A DNA stretch of 64,000 nucleotides from Auriscalpium vulgare. Lineage: Eukaryota > Basidiomycota > Agaricomycetes > Russulales > Auriscalpiaceae. Within the stretch, counting starts at the first letter, position 1, and every line of letters starts with the position of its first letter. Below are positions 1 through 11,477 of this stretch, one piece after another. The notes beneath the pieces were generated by a model. That model searched no databases. It was given only the letters and a program-made list of their open reading frames with translations, and was not told the DNA's origin. Location: the NCBI GenBank assembly GCA_019915015.1, contig JAHBBC010000001.1, forward strand, positions 2,852,001-2,916,000. Direction: 5' to 3'. The position numbers were made by a program, and so were the translations under genes.

Positions 1-575
1 AGTTCCCCGATATTCACGCACACCTCGAGAGGCTCCGCAATGCAGGGCTGCACAACTCCGCATACGTTGTACTCAGCCGTGTTATACAAGCCGACAAGGT
101 TGCTAAACGCCTTGGCGTAGGCTGGGGGACCACCGCGCCGCCCGTCCAACTCCCAAACGGACCGCAAATTAGGGCCAGTGATATATCTGAATGGGCCGGC
201 TACCCTGTGGTCCGTACGTTCAACAATAGACGCACAGATGTACGTGTTTCCCTATAGGCATCGCACGCGCCCGCCTGAACTTTACTTACCAACTCCGTTG
301 CATCGTAGACTGAAAAACTGCAGCGATTTGTGCAGCAGATTCAAAGTCCTGAATACGCGCAGATCCTGCGCTCATTTTCTCCGCAAGATCGCGACATCGT
401 TTCAGATATCCAGCTCTTGCTCAACGAGACTGACAGTGATCTCATGTCATCTTCGGACGACCGGACTCGAACGGCTCTCAGGCGCAGTCTGAAATCTTTA
501 CTCAAAGTTGTCGAGACGTTCAAGGCCACCATTCAAACTGTGCATGGCGAAACAAAGGCAGCAGAGACAGCGTAA
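1..575 (+). CDS. 3' end of an unrecognised protein-coding gene (partial)
   Basis: Two exons are visible. The first runs open from the left edge to 239 in the frame that starts at base 3. A 69-base GT-AG intron (240-308) follows, and the second exon runs from 309 to the stop at 573-575. The joint is phase 0 and the frame continues without stops. The last ~90 residues are hydrophilic and look helical, with many Gln, Ser and Arg, which may be a coiled coil. I do not recognise the family; the 5' end is outside the window. Confidence 0.55.
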
Positions 576-2954
576 ACAATGGGGGTGGTGTCCGGTCGCG
601 CTGCAGCAGCCCGTAATACTAATACCCTAACTAACTAGACTAGAATACACTAGCGTTATCTGATATCTGATGCTTTACCTCCTTCCAAATCACAAGCATG
701 ACCTGTGAGCAGAAAAACCGAGGTCGGCGTGTGCGCCTCGCACACCATTACGCTCGCGCTAGTATCCCAAGCCTCAGTGCGCCGCATCCAACGTGGCAGG
801 TGCGCAGCTACATGTTAGACGACAAGGGACAAATATGAGACGAACTTGGACTGCGCAAAAGCTGCGTTGCTAGACGTCGTGAGGCAGAGTCGTGCACGAG
901 GCACTAGCCCGCCGCCAGTTTGGTGTACGTGCGGAGGTGCTGGCCGAGAGCGCCGACGACGAGGTGTCGCTGCCTGGCCGCTCGCACGGACGCGCGCCGC
1001 TGAAATCCTGCCCGCTTGACCCAAGTCGTCCAGCAATTCGATTGGGACCGACGCCGCACGACCCCCCTCCAAGCGCACTGGCACATCTGCAGACTGTGTT
1101 GCTCTTCCAGACACTGTGGAATATGTCAGTGCGACGCAGTTTTCAAGACAGAGGCAAGCCCTTACCGCCACCGTCAACACGTCGACTCGCTAGCATTCCG
1201 GCTCTCAGAATCCCAATGCTGGGGATGTCCGACTGCCTCCGCTCGCCTCGTCAGCTGCCCGACTGTCTGAGACAAGTGATCAGCACGACAGATGGACAGA
1301 CATAGTTCCAAGGTACGTACTCTTGCAACCTCTCTCGAGCTCCTGCTCATCCAATCCATCGATGCCCCAGATGCCTGTTGCGCACGAAATCCATCGCTGG
1401 CGCACAAGGCGCAGCGCCGCCAGCAACGACGCCGTGTTCAATGCTGCCTGGTTCCCGCGGCATTCTGGGCGGCTCTCCCGAAGTGTCGTTCAGGTCCAGC
1501 TGTCGATCGGAGCGACGCCGCGCAACGCGCCTAGCGCACGCCGCCGGCCCGTGGCACCCAGAGCCCAGATCCCAGACGAGGCGTTGCCAGCAGCTGGCTG
1601 TATTGATTTTGCCTGCGCTGTGGACCCTGTCACTGTCAGCGCGATGCCAGAAGGACAAGCCTTTACCGTCGACGCGGTCCATTAGCACACTTCCCAGTAC
1701 AGCTGCCAGGTTCCGGCTTTCTTCTCAAGAATCCCAGCGCCTGGACTATCTGCAACGGCGTCGCGCACATGAGCGAATAAGCGCGCGCTGCGCGCCGCGA
1801 CACGTCGTCCGGCCCTTCGAGCCGAGCCCAGCAACACTGCATGACACGGCATCGTACAGCAGAGAGCTATCTAAGTACGAGTCCCTGCGCAGTGTTGGCA
1901 AGCTGGCTAGACTAGGCCGCACGCTGCGTCGTCCTACGCGCTCGCTGCCCCGATGCACCCCCTTGTCCGAGCTCAGCGCAGCATTGACGCCAACGATGCG
2001 CCACGGTCTGCATCATCCGGTCAGCACTTTCCGTGGCCGGCGATGGCGCGGGACATACCTGGATCGCGCAGCTCATGGTCAACCAAGCTGAAGCTGAAGC
2101 TGAAGTCCGGTCCTGAACGCCCGATCTAGGACGCCCAAATTAAATGCGCGATCGAATTGTCCTACAGATATTATCGTGCTTACTTTCTCGCCTCAGCTCA
2201 CCATACCATATATTCGACACGCGCTGCAGACAACAACCCAGCGGTGACACACAGCGCCCGCACAAACGTGGCCCGTGTCGTCGACGGAGCAGCCGGTGAG
2301 GCGTGTGCCCGCTGCATCGTGCTATCTATGCGTCGACGTCAGCGTCTGCGCGGACAAGGAGCCGCACCGGAGAACGTCCTGTTAACGTTGCCTGGACGCC
2401 ATGACGTCGTCGATGTCCGTCACAGCCCGAAGGCGTTGTATCTGGGATGCGCGATGCTGGACATATTCAGTAAGCAGTCAGTAAGCAATAAAAACATCAG
2501 ACTGAGATGATGCTTACCAGACAGGCTTACCAGACAGCAACGTAGCCCGTAGCCCGTGGATGAGGGCATCAGTGAGGTGTATTGTCCCAGTATCTTGTTA
2601 AGTAGGGCCAATAACCAAAAGGTGTCTGAGAATGCCAAGTCAACTCGAAATAACGAACCAGCCGTCATTTTGAGGTCTGTAATCAAATGAATATCAGATT
2701 TCCGACGCCACAGGTGAATGAGCCCCGGGGTGACCATATCGCGCGCGCGCCGACCAATGGAGCCGCTTGCGCTCGAACTGACGGTGAGTTGCTCGTTTTT
2801 CCCGTTCCTTGACCGTCCTGCTTGACGCGAACGCATCAGCCTCCCGCGCCGGTCCTGACCTGCTTCCCGACACCGCTCATTGTCCGCGCGCACGATCCTC
2901 CGCCAGTGTCAGGCGCTGCCGCTTGTCGTTCCGGGCGGCTACAGTCCGGCGATC
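576..2954. other. gene-poor GC-rich stretch
   Basis: No open frame here has convincing codon order, splice signals or family similarity. The longest frames overlap each other on both strands, as expected in GC-rich noncoding DNA. Two segments look like old copies of each other (about 1016-1300 and 1480-1760), described separately. Confidence 0.6.
1016..1760. repeat. diverged direct duplication, period about 470-515 bp
   Basis: Matched landmarks recur in the same order: a GAT(T/C)GG(G)A(C/G)CGACGCCGC-type block near 1036 and 1503, a CC(T)TTACCG(C/T)C block near 1160 and 1660, and a GGCT(C/T)TC...AATCCCA block near 1200 and 1715. The offset grows from about 470 to 515 bases, so small insertions have built up. 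The copies are heavily diverged and no coding function is visible. Confidence 0.3.
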
Positions 2955-3850
2955 CGCAGCTGCAAAGAAAGCCTCAAATCAGCTCAGCGCGCAGGCGAAC
3001 CTACACAATGGCGGTGGCGGCGTGGACGTACGCGTGTAGCAGTGGCGGGCAGGGCGCGTCGAGGACTCGGTCCAAACCAGCGTCCAGCCGGCCCAGATGT
3101 GTCGCATGGGCCCGCGCTGTCAGCCTGTCAGCGTCCAGCGCTCCTTGGCCGGTCGCTGCATGTCCAATGCGTCCGCATCAAGCATCCTTCGCTGCCCACA
3201 GCCTGCGATCTGTCGGCCAGGGGGAGGAAGTCGCGCGGCGCCGGGAGCTCCAGAACGCGCACTGGGAGGCTGCCCAAAGGCAGAAACAAGTCAGCTCAGC
3301 CTGCATCGACAGAAAGGCGGGCGCGTTGACGTACACGCATAACAGAAGATGCGGGCGCGGGCGTGTGGCGTCCAGCAGTCGCAACCAGTGGCCTGCGGAG
3401 CGTCCACGGCACGCCCAGGAGTTTTGCCGGGTCCGCGCTATGGGCGTACAGCGCTACTCGGGCCGTCACCGGACATCCAACGCATGCGCATCGCCCACTG
3501 CGCCGCCGCGCGCGCCATGAGCCAGACTGTAAAGACAGAACAAAATCTGCGCGCAGGACATCAACAGAAGGGCGGGGCGGACGTACGCATATGCGGGCAG
3601 GCCGGGTCGGGGAGTCGTTCAAAACCAGCGTCCAGCGGGCTCAGAAGTGCTGCATGGGCCCGCGCTGTCGGCGGTCAGAGCTCGTTAGGCCGTCGCCGCA
3701 CGTTTAAGTCGTGCACATCGACCACTGCGCCGCCCAGCGCGGGGACGACGCTGCCACAAGAGTGTGCCACGAGCCGGGCTGTAAAGACAGAACAACAAAA
3801 TCAGCGCGCAGGAAATGGACAGAAGGGCGGGGAGGACATACACGGATCAC
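2955..3850. repeat. degenerate tandem array, about four units of 250-300 bp
   Basis: A GACAGAA..AAATC.GCGCGCAGG segment followed by AGAAGGGCGGGG(C/A)GGAC(G/A)TAC recurs near 2961, 3279, 3532 and 3783. Between these, a CAAACCAGCGTCCAGC(G/C)GG..CAGA.GTG.(T)CGCATGGGCCCGCGCTGTC segment recurs near 3072, 3400 (weaker) and 3625. The spacing is about 300, 252 and 257 bases. Similarity is clear by eye but the units differ at many sites, with many C/T and G/A changes, so the array is old. No terminal inverted repeats or transposase were seen. Confidence 0.6.
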
Positions 3851-4159
3851 AGTACATGCGAGCGGGTGGGCGGGCGATATGGAATCAGTGCAAAGTTTGT
3901 ACAGACGCGATGTCAATTCAAGGTGTACAAGAAGAAGCGGTGAGACGTACCTGCGGCTCCTGCGCACAACCCCTCATTCTAATTTTGAACGCGCAGATTG
4001 TGCCGTACACCCCATCGTGGACGCGTGGCGTGTGCAGGCGACTGTAAGTGAAAGAGTACGAACAGTCAGAACTGGGTGCTGATGACATGTAACAAGAGGT
4101 ACCTCTGCCGTGCTCTTCAGAGTGCGATGCGTGCCATGGCCATGGAGATCCCGGGGATT

Positions 4160-4886
<727 letters not shown>

Positions 4887-4889
4887 TGC

Positions 4890-6398
4890 GATAACTCGCT
4901 GAAGACGAGCAGGCCTACCACGCCATAGTATCGAGCACAAGTCGAGGACGACGCCGGCGGAGATGGATTGCTTTGAGAGGAAGTTAACGGGACTTGCGGG
5001 GAGATTGACGGCAACATACGGCGATGAGGAAGTCTGGCATCGTCAAAGGTGGGTGAGCGAGCGTGCGCATGATTCCCTGCCCACGGACCCACTCTGTCGA
5101 CGTCGTGCTCGCCGTGTACCATTTTGTTCGCTGCTGGGTGACCAGAGGGCGTCCAGGACTTGCCTGCTGCCAGCTCAGCGTGCGGAGGACGTGGTTACAG
5201 CAGTGCACTCTATCCAGACGTGGCTAGTGCGTTCTCCTGGCGGAAATTTAGCACGCTGTGAATCGGGAGGAACAATAGGAAGAACCCACGTGGACGCTGC
5301 TGCAGCGCTGGACGTCGAAATCGCGCCGGTGCGCAGCCTGATCGCCGTCCGGAGCAGCCAAGTTGTCTCGCTGCACCAGCTGCGTCGACGCGGGAGGCGC
5401 CGGAGACCGGCAGGCCTTGCGCAGGCCTTGCGCAGGCCATGCGTTGTCGCCGCTCATCCTGTCGGCAGTCGGCAGCGAGCCGGCGCGCTTCCCGCGTCGC
5501 CGCCACGGTGCTCATCGAGCAAAGCGTATGGCGGTGCGACCGCTCGGTTGACGTCGTGCAACGGCTGGAAGGTACTTGCTAGAATACTGGCTGCGCAAGT
5601 TTCAGGCACGACGAGAGCCCACACAGAAACAGCACATACCTGACACACTATGATCTGCTGAGGCGAGTGGGCGGATCGAGTGGGCGGATCAAGGTAGCAG
5701 CTGGGGAGTCGGATGGTATAGTGCAGCGCGAGGCTGGAACGACGCTTGGTAGCACAAAACCTAAACAAGGGAGCGTCATCAGCGTCATCAGCACAGCTCA
5801 GTCAAAAAGGGCAGGCGACGCACCAGAGCACCGGTCACTGGAAGGGCGTCGCATGGAGGGGCATGTTGACGTCGCTGGCAGACCGGGGTAGGCAGCCCGG
5901 GCAGATACCATTGAGTCGAGTCAATGCGGCGCTCGGTAAGCACGGTAAGCAAGCACGGGGCAGCGACATAACTACGGGAAAGACAGCATAGTCAGAGTGG
6001 GCGTGATTTTGAGAGCATGGGCTATAAAGGAAAGCAATGTAGCCTGTGGAGCGGCAAGAGATAAGGGTGCCGAAGACAACAGTACTTGCAACACTGGCGT
6101 GAGGTACTTACATAATCAGCATCCGCATTGGACCCAGAATACTTAACGAATATCGTGCAGGTCCGCCGCTCTACCGCTAAGCTTCTAAAACATGCATAGC
6201 AGCAGAGAACATAATTATAAGCTCACACAATTAATTTCATGACCCCAGCTGGCTTGTGAGCCTCGATTCTGCACGCCGGCTCGCAGTCACTGGTGTGACA
6301 AATGTGACGCAACGCGTTGCGCGTCGCGCGACGCGTCCGTTTACTGTTGACTACCACCACCACCTGGACACGCCCTGCCCGCCCTCCCCACTTCTGCT
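4890..6398. other. intergenic stretch without a supported gene
   Basis: Only short overlapping frames occur. There is a short perfect triplication of a GCAGGCCTTGC unit near 5410-5440. On the minus strand at about 6150-6190 there is a tRNA-like D-arm and GCA anticodon region, but no acceptor stem, so no tRNA is called. Confidence 0.5.
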
Positions 6399-9027
6399 AT
6401 GCCAGAGCTCCGGGAGGGTTTTGCCACCGGTCTCTATGTTCAAAACCGCTTCAGTGCTTACCCTGGTGCAAAGTGGCTTGTCCGAGGACTCTGCTTTGAC
6501 GCGTCCGAGCCCGAGGCCAAAATCCATAAGTCTCGCCACCCACGGCTTGGCCGAAAGCTGGTCGACACGCTGACAAGGGACATGAACATTGTTCGAGGGC
6601 AGACAAACAAGCAGACCCCTTTGTGGCCTACTGGTATCACCGATCTCTCGACGCTCGAGCTTCGCGAGGTCAAGTACACTTCCCGGTCTCTTGTGCTGTC
6701 TTTTGGGATCCTGTGGATGCAGGTGCGCCATTGGTTCATAGATCGAAATGTGGATATTCCTGATTGCTTCTCCGTATAGCTTCAGTACTACCTTCACACA
6801 TCGGTGCAGGTCTACTCGCCGGAAATGTGGGACCACGTCTCACGGGTTCCATATTCGGTGTGTATGCTCTCCTCTTCCTGGATAGCCCAACAATGCTGAT
6901 CAAGACACTGAAGCTCCGCACATTCCGTATTGGCCTGGCCATAGTGTTTGATCACTGTGTTATCGTGTTTCCGTCGCGCGACCAGGTGTTCCAGGTGTGT
7001 CTGTCTGTCTGATTCTGTGAAGTATTGCTGATCACATCTTGCTCATGTGTCAGGTGAAATGGGCTCGAACTGAGGCTACGCTTCCGTATCGCGAGCTGAA
7101 CGTGATCTTCCAATGGGACGATTACCTAGTTTTCGTCGCCGGGTGGCTGCGGGACAATTGGGGCAGCATTTCGAAGACAGGTCGCACCGGCCTTTTCATT
7201 GACGCCATGCGCAGCAGCAAGGGCTTCCTGCCTGGAGTGGGCGTCTACACGTCGTCTGAGATTCTGTATTTGGCTGGTGCGCATACTTACGGTTATCAGA
7301 GCATTGCTTGCATTGCCTTCGGCTGACGCATATGCATATTTGATAGGTGTGAGCCCATTCGCCACCGTCCGCGAGGTGCTCTTGACGCCCTCAAGACTGG
7401 CTCGGGTACTCGAGGCGTACTTTACCTACGCCTCGACGTCGCTCCGAATCTGGTGTGTCGCTGTTTTTCTGTAGCTTGCTCTCTTCTCCTCTAATTGCTT
7501 GTCGTATCTGCCAAGGGATGACCTGCTCAAGTACTCCGTGCGAGATGGCATACAGGCACCAACACGCAGCGAGCGCCGGTCCTACTCATTTTGGCTGCAC
7601 GTATACGCCAAACGCAAGGTGTGGGTATCCGCGCGTGCGCGGTCTCTCATCAAGGCGCATGAGGTTAGTCCTCTCTTTCTATGTGGATGGCAGGATTAAT
7701 CTCCCTGAATTTCCAGCTCTCACCGGACTGCCTATTCGATGTCTTTGAGCCGACGCACCTGCAAACCGCACTGGGGCAAGATGACCACCTTGGCGCCCTC
7801 GTGTTTGGCGAGCAGAAGTGGGCAGAACTTACTGGCCACACCATCCGCTCGATTCAAATCGAGCTGGCCGGCAATCCCCTTGCCGCCTTATACGATGAGA
7901 AAGGTCTGCTCGTCTTTCGTCTTTGTGCCCAGATGTAGCGCCAGCCAGCTGATCCACTGTTGTCTTCAGGGATTGCGCTGTCAGAAACACATCTGCAACT
8001 CGATCTGTATGAGCCGTCAACGCTGTTCCTCGAGCAGTCTGCCATGCGGGCGCACATGGTGTGCACGCGTCATGCCCGGGCTACCAAGCAAATATGGGGT
8101 GTCCTTCCTGTCCCTCCGGGAGCAATGGCAGGCAAAAAGTACGTCTTTCAGGCCTGGTGATATTACGTGCTCTCTATTTACCATCATACAGGGAAGTTAA
8201 ACCTGTTGTTGGCGTTGACTACTACCGTGCGCTTTTCCTCACCATCCTATCGACTTCCAAGGATGTCGCAATCGGGCCGCTCGAGTATTGCGGACATGGC
8301 ATTGCGATCAAGAGCACACATGGGGACGTTCTGTACGCAAATTTTTCTTCGCCTTTGCTGGTATGTCCGTCTGAACTGGGCTTTTCATAGCGTCCTTCCA
8401 TGCCAAGGTGCCCCCGACCCACGTGTTCCCAAATTTTACGTCGAGCGCGCCATTCACACAAATGAGCGCAAGTCTCTCCCCGGTCGCGAGGCCAATATTC
8501 GCGGCGTTACGGGGGGGAAGCGCAAGACGGCTGTCATGCGTATCACCCGCGAGATACGCAGGCAAGCAGAGCAGAAGGTCGCCATCATGCGGGGCATTCA
8601 AAAAAGCGACGCACATGCTGTAGGAGCAGTTGTACACGGTTCACCTGGCTCCTCTTCTGCCGCCGTCTCGCCTCTGTCATCCCCGTCCCCGTTGACCTCA
8701 GTGGCCTCGTCAGTGCCGTCCTCTCCGTCTTTGCCGCCAACAACACCGTCATCCGATCTACTCTCCTCTCCTCCCCTGTCACCAACTTCGTCGTCTTTCA
8801 ACATTTCACGGCCATGCTCCCCACTAATACTCGACCCACGGCCAGCGGTACCCAAGAAGCGCAAGTCGGCAGACAGCTTGGTTGGTGCTCAAGACGACAG
8901 AGTTTCTGGGAAGCGCGTGAGGGTTACTCGGGGCATTGGCACTGACAGGTCAGTGCATCCCATGGATGGCGATCTGAGGTCTCTGCCACGATACCGCAAA
9001 CGCAAAAGCAAGAGCGCGTCTTCGTAA
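6399..9027 (+). CDS. orphan multi-exon protein with basic, Ser/Pro-rich C-terminus
   Basis: The ATG at 6399 opens a 108-codon exon ending at a GT donor at 6723. Coding blocks in compatible frames follow: 6810-~6857, a second short block of uncertain borders near 6880-6995, ~7054-7275, ~7346-7450, ~7500-7662, ~7717-7902, ~7970-8150, ~8190-8360 and ~8405-9027 (stop at 9025). Conserved-looking segments include YxxWRD-like aromatic patches and a globular core of about 500 residues. The final exon is rich in Ser and Pro and carries a monopartite nuclear-localisation-like PKKRKS and other basic runs, so a nuclear location is plausible. I do not recognise any domain. The gene looks intact, since the blocks stay open between usable splice sites, but exon borders between 6840 and 7060 are ambiguous. 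Confidence 0.6.
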
Positions 9028-9771
9028 GCTTGTCATGTATAAACATCTTTATGTATATATATTTGTCAAGTTTTCCTATTCCATGTTCGAGTTCTGTCGC
9101 CTGACAGGCAGGTGCATAAAATATGGCGGCTGAGAATGTAACTAAAAAATATCCTATCCATGCTGCCCCATCTTCGAATTGCACCCTTGCACCCGCGCGA
9201 GCGCGAGCGCTGAATGCTCAGCTGAAACCCTCTGTCGCAAAGAACTTCCCAAGGCGGCGGGTGAGGCTCGATGGGACCGACACGAGCGCGCTCTTGCGGT
9301 TTGCCTCCTTGCCAATGAAACAACGCCTGCCGCACAACAACAACACATCAGCTCATACACTGTTATCGATTCAAGGCGGAAGAGACTGGCCTCGTTCCCA
9401 TGGATGACATCCCCGACTGGATGCGCCCGTGGCCTCCATGTGCTGCTGTCTCATCTCTCATCGGGTACAGCATGGTTCCATCCGCTCGCAATTGGCTGTG
9501 TCAGAGCAGAGTATGTTTGTTGAGTGTTTTCAGGAGGCTTGTTCTAACTCTGCCTGCATATTTAGTCACCACAGTGCCAGTTGGTGCGTCGCTGGAAGCG
9601 AGGCAGGCCACAGCCTCTGCACCTGCACGCCAAGGAGCCAAGGATTCTACCCAGACCGCGCGCAACGACGACCAGCCTGGATAGGTGTTGACCATCAACA
9701 ATATGTTCTTCGTGAAACTCCCTGCATGATATTCACTTAGCGGCGACACGCAGCGGTGAAGGGCAAGCGGA
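9028..9771. other. intergenic, no gene seen
   Basis: A T/A-rich 3' flank follows the preceding gene near 9040-9065. The frames seen here overlap on both strands and lack any recognisable domain or consistent splice pattern. Confidence 0.5.
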
Positions 9772-10640
9772 CTAACGAGAGCCTATCAAGACGGGACAGA
9801 AATAAACCGCTGCACGGAGTAGGATGACAGCGATGGTGATAGTGCATGCTCGAACAGCGCTGCGAAAAGAGCCTGGATAGCTTGAGAGCTCAGGTTCATG
9901 TTGTTCTGCTGTGCGTGGAAGCCGAAGTGGCGCAGCGTGCACGGGAGGGTAAAGGGCCCTGGCGAAGGTGCAATTGGCCGATGACAAGGGACTCGACAGC
10001 CGGGAGATGTTCGAGTGTGTGTTGCGGGGCACAAATGTTTGCGAGCCAGCGCAAATTGCGGGTGACGCCGCGCTCGACCTCGACGCTGGTCGTGTTGTGT
10101 GAGAAGTGAAGATAGCTGACATGGAGGTCCTCGAAAGAGATGTCTGCAGTGAACGTAGGCACGGGCAGCACGCGCACGCGCAGGGTCCTGAGGTAGATGC
10201 CGCTCTGCCCGTGGACATCACAGAGAGCAAGAGCGACGTCGGCGGCGGCACCGCCCTGGCAGAAATCACCAAAGTGGCCAGCACACTGGGCAGCGCCGCG
10301 AGCATGGCGTGGAAAGCCGGCAGTCGGCAGGTATCAGACGTGGAGAACGTCGCGCTCTGCAGGCAAGGAGACGCTGAGCGCGGAGGGGTGCAGGCAAGGC
10401 GCGCAGGGCATGGAGGCATTACAGCAGGGGCGGGCCGGCACCAAAAAGTTTGAGCATGGGCCACGTGTGGGCAGCTGCGGAGGAGCTTGATGCAATTGGG
10501 CAGGGCGCGGATTGCAATCGAGCGCACACGCGCACATGTGTGCTGAGATGCGGGTGAAATGCGAAGGAGCAACGACGCGGCGTTCTTGCTTGCGGGACTG
10601 CGGCAAGACAGCTGCCCGGCTGCGATGTTTTATGGGCATG
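9772..10640 (-). pseudogene. possible decayed F-box/leucine-rich-repeat-type gene
   Basis: On the minus strand, fragments in different frames resemble the leucine-patterned C-terminal part of basidiomycete F-box-like proteins. One is LLRSCPHV-like, near 10480-10520. Another runs roughly 10177-9960 with the pattern LR.LRVRVLP..., VTRNLRWLANI and LPAVESLVIG. No single frame joins them, no start with a good F-box is visible, and stops fall between the blocks. The resemblance is a pattern judgement only; it could also be chance in GC-rich DNA. Confidence 0.25.
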
Positions 10641-11477
10641 CAGCACCTAGATCAAGGGCGTGCCGCACTAGCGACTCGACTCAACTCAACTCCCACATCC
10701 ACGTCTTCATTATTCAACTTTGAGTCTCATCCTCTACCCGTCCTCTTCACCGTTCACCATGCGCAACTGCCAAGATTCCTCAGTCCACGCATGCAGACCC
10801 GGCTACGGGAGCACAGCGCAGGCCGAGGAACTCAGCTCCTGGACATAGGTTACTGGGAGATGGTGGTGGTTGAGGTGAGAGCGACCAGAGGCGCTGCCTG
10901 AGCCTCTTGAGGCGGAGTTTGAATGTTGAACCTCCGCTGTGGCATGATGCGCTCCCGGCCTGCTCGTCGAGAGTGAGCATTTCTAGGAAGCCTTCATTGC
11001 CAGAACCTTTTCTGGTGGCCTTAGATGTGCCTTCCAGACTTGCCTGCTAAATTCTATCCATTAATTCGACGAGATCGCACCTGTACAATATTCCTTAGCG
11101 CAATTCTCATGATTCAGTGCACACAACATTCGTGATCAGGTGCCACTCGACCGTAGCCGGCGGCTCACTGCAAGTCCTCAGTCCTCATGTCCTGTCACCA
11201 AGTCGGCAGGGCGTGAAAACCCCAGTCAAAAGTACTTTGCACATGTTCAAATTTCAGGTACACACGGGTACTGCATCAACCGGATGCGGGGGCGGCGCAG
11301 CCAGCTGGGTATGACAGGACGCTGTGTGCGCTCCATCGGACCGTTGTCTCTTAATGCTTAATGTACGTGTTATTCTCGTCTCTTCGTATGTAATGTTGTA
11401 TTGCCGTTGTATTGCCATTGCCGTATCGCGATCCAAGGCAGAGGGATATGGTTTTAATTATGAATAAAGTATGTAAG
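10641..11477. other. intergenic, no gene seen
   Basis: No supported coding or RNA feature. The right part (11340-11470) is AT-richer and is the 3' flank of the minus-strand gene that ends at 11478. Confidence 0.5.

Noticed and set aside
1378..2091. Long plus-strand open frame of 237 codons
   Set aside because: It is rich in Arg, Ser and Pro as expected for GC-rich random DNA, overlaps frames on the other strand and contains a piece of the duplicated segment.
6150..6195. tRNA-Cys-like element on the minus strand (D-arm GCTTAGCGGTAGAGC and GCA in an anticodon-like position)
   Set aside because: The acceptor stem, the 3' anticodon stem and a good T-arm are missing; at best it is a relic or a tRNA-derived fragment.
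9772..10572. 266-codon minus-strand frame as an intact gene
   Set aside because: Its residues are Ser/Cys/Pro/Ala-rich with no fold; better protein-like blocks lie in the other two frames, so only a decayed gene is suggested.
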